Position numbers and translations under genes: made by a program
Notes under the pieces: generated by a model
What the model was told of the DNA's origin: nothing
Database searches by the model: none
The model's input: the letters and a program-made list of their open reading frames with translations, nothing else
Part shown: positions 63,385 to 64,000 of the stretch, in pieces
How positions within the stretch are numbered: position 1 is the first letter of the stretch
Layout of the letters: every line of letters begins with the position of its first letter
Source: Aplysia californica
Taxonomy: Eukaryota > Mollusca > Gastropoda > Aplysiida > Aplysiidae
Assembly: GCF_000002075.1 (NCBI RefSeq)
Contig: NW_004798126.1
Coordinates: 17,247 to 81,246, forward strand
Direction of reading: 5' to 3'
DNA: 64,000 bases

Positions 63385-63660
63385 CGGGTGAAGACAGTGG
63401 GCATCCGCCAAGAATGAACCCTCCAAACCCTTCACACATACTTTTCTGCATTCGATGAATTCAAGCATTCAAGCTATTCAAAGCAGATTTGTCCACCATG
63501 ATGAGAAAAATGGTAAAGGACACACAGTTCTGCCCACCACTATTTGCAAATCCAGTCATAAAAAGTTCATAATTTAATTTTTCTATAGCATTGACATGTC
63601 CATCAGGAGCAATACTAAAACACAGAGAATGTATATTTTCTGACCTGAACATGAACTTTT
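63385..63660. repeat. Dispersed repeat R3, second copy
   Basis: Counterpart of 12236-12530: AAGACAGTGGGCATCC, AACCCTCCAAACCC, GATGAATTCAAGCATT and AGAGAATGTATATTTTC in the same order. Confidence 0.5.
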
Positions 63661-64000
63661 GTACTCAACAGACCCTTCAAAGTGTATTAGATATGATTTT
63701 TAAGCACAAGTTGGCATCTATGCAAACATAAGGTGACTATATTTCACACGACTGATAAAAACGCATTTGAAGAGTACAAGAGCAAAAAAAACAAACCTGT
63801 GGTGACATGTGTTCCAACTAACTGGACATTTCATCCAGAGACGTCCTGTTTCTTCAAAGCCTAAAATTCTCTGAAATTTTGGTGTCGTATCTAGTTAATA
63901 CACTCACTAGGTAGTTATTGTAGACTGGTTTCATCTATCTAGGTCACCACTGCGTTGCATGGTAAAGATTTGAAGATGTCGTTTGGACATAACAAATTTT

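Larger units (their letters stand above)
57704..64000 (-). other. Non-coding region, possible 3' UTR or intron of a minus-strand gene
   Basis: No coding exon recognised on either strand. A minus-strand AATAAA at about 57774-57769 could end a transcript entering from the right. It contains S1 SINEs (60058-60285, 63122-63230), R1 (60930-61070), R3, R4 and pogo-like pieces. Everything else is unassigned AT-rich sequence. Confidence 0.35.

Overview
The window looks like nuclear DNA of a mollusc, most likely a gastropod. It is intron-rich animal sequence with two highly conserved metazoan genes, many tRNA-derived SINEs and miniature DNA transposons, and dense clusters of the short palindromic word TCTAGATC, which I associate with heterobranch gastropod genomes. 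The species assignment is inference.

Left part (111-16709, minus strand): 17 coding exons of the beta chain shared by the AP-1/AP-2 clathrin adaptors. The order is N-terminal HEAT-like trunk, clathrin-binding hinge and the first half of the ear. The last ~145 residues lie beyond the left edge. All joins keep frame and give 793 codons. Two of its exons have decayed tandem copies in the neighbouring introns.

Middle (16.7-34.7 kb): a head-to-head intergenic region with no convincing host gene. It is a nest of mobile elements: two copies of a ~600-bp Mutator-type miniature element with perfect 9-bp target duplications, TTAA-flanked piggyBac-like elements, a TA-flanked element family with 35-bp inverted repeats, a decayed RNase H-bearing LINE (22.6-25.0 kb, minus), a PHD-finger remnant, palindromic minisatellites, long GT/GA/CA/GAT runs and an 860-base assembly gap.

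Right part (34728-54984, plus strand): 15 exons of a DNTTIP1 (TdIF1) orthologue, a subunit of the MiDAC histone deacetylase complex. The conserved 400-residue core follows an ~890-residue Ser/Thr-rich extension carried on two large exons, giving 1290 residues in all. Its introns hold a 39-bp minisatellite interrupted by a 1.9-kb element, a small Harbinger-type hairpin element, a 65-bp minisatellite and many SINE-like copies. A second gap (50456-50770) lies in intron 11.

Far right (55.0-64.0 kb): no coding exon recognised. It contains a 31-bp minisatellite, SINEs and MITEs, and a minus-strand poly(A) signal near 57.77 kb that may mark the 3' end of a gene lying mostly beyond the right edge.

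The most unusual pattern is a ~175-bp SINE-like family, called R1 here. All 14 copies inside introns of the two genes lie in the sense direction of the host gene, although the genes are on opposite strands, while a tRNA-SINE family in the same introns lies both ways. Several R1 tails sit where an intron branch point would be.
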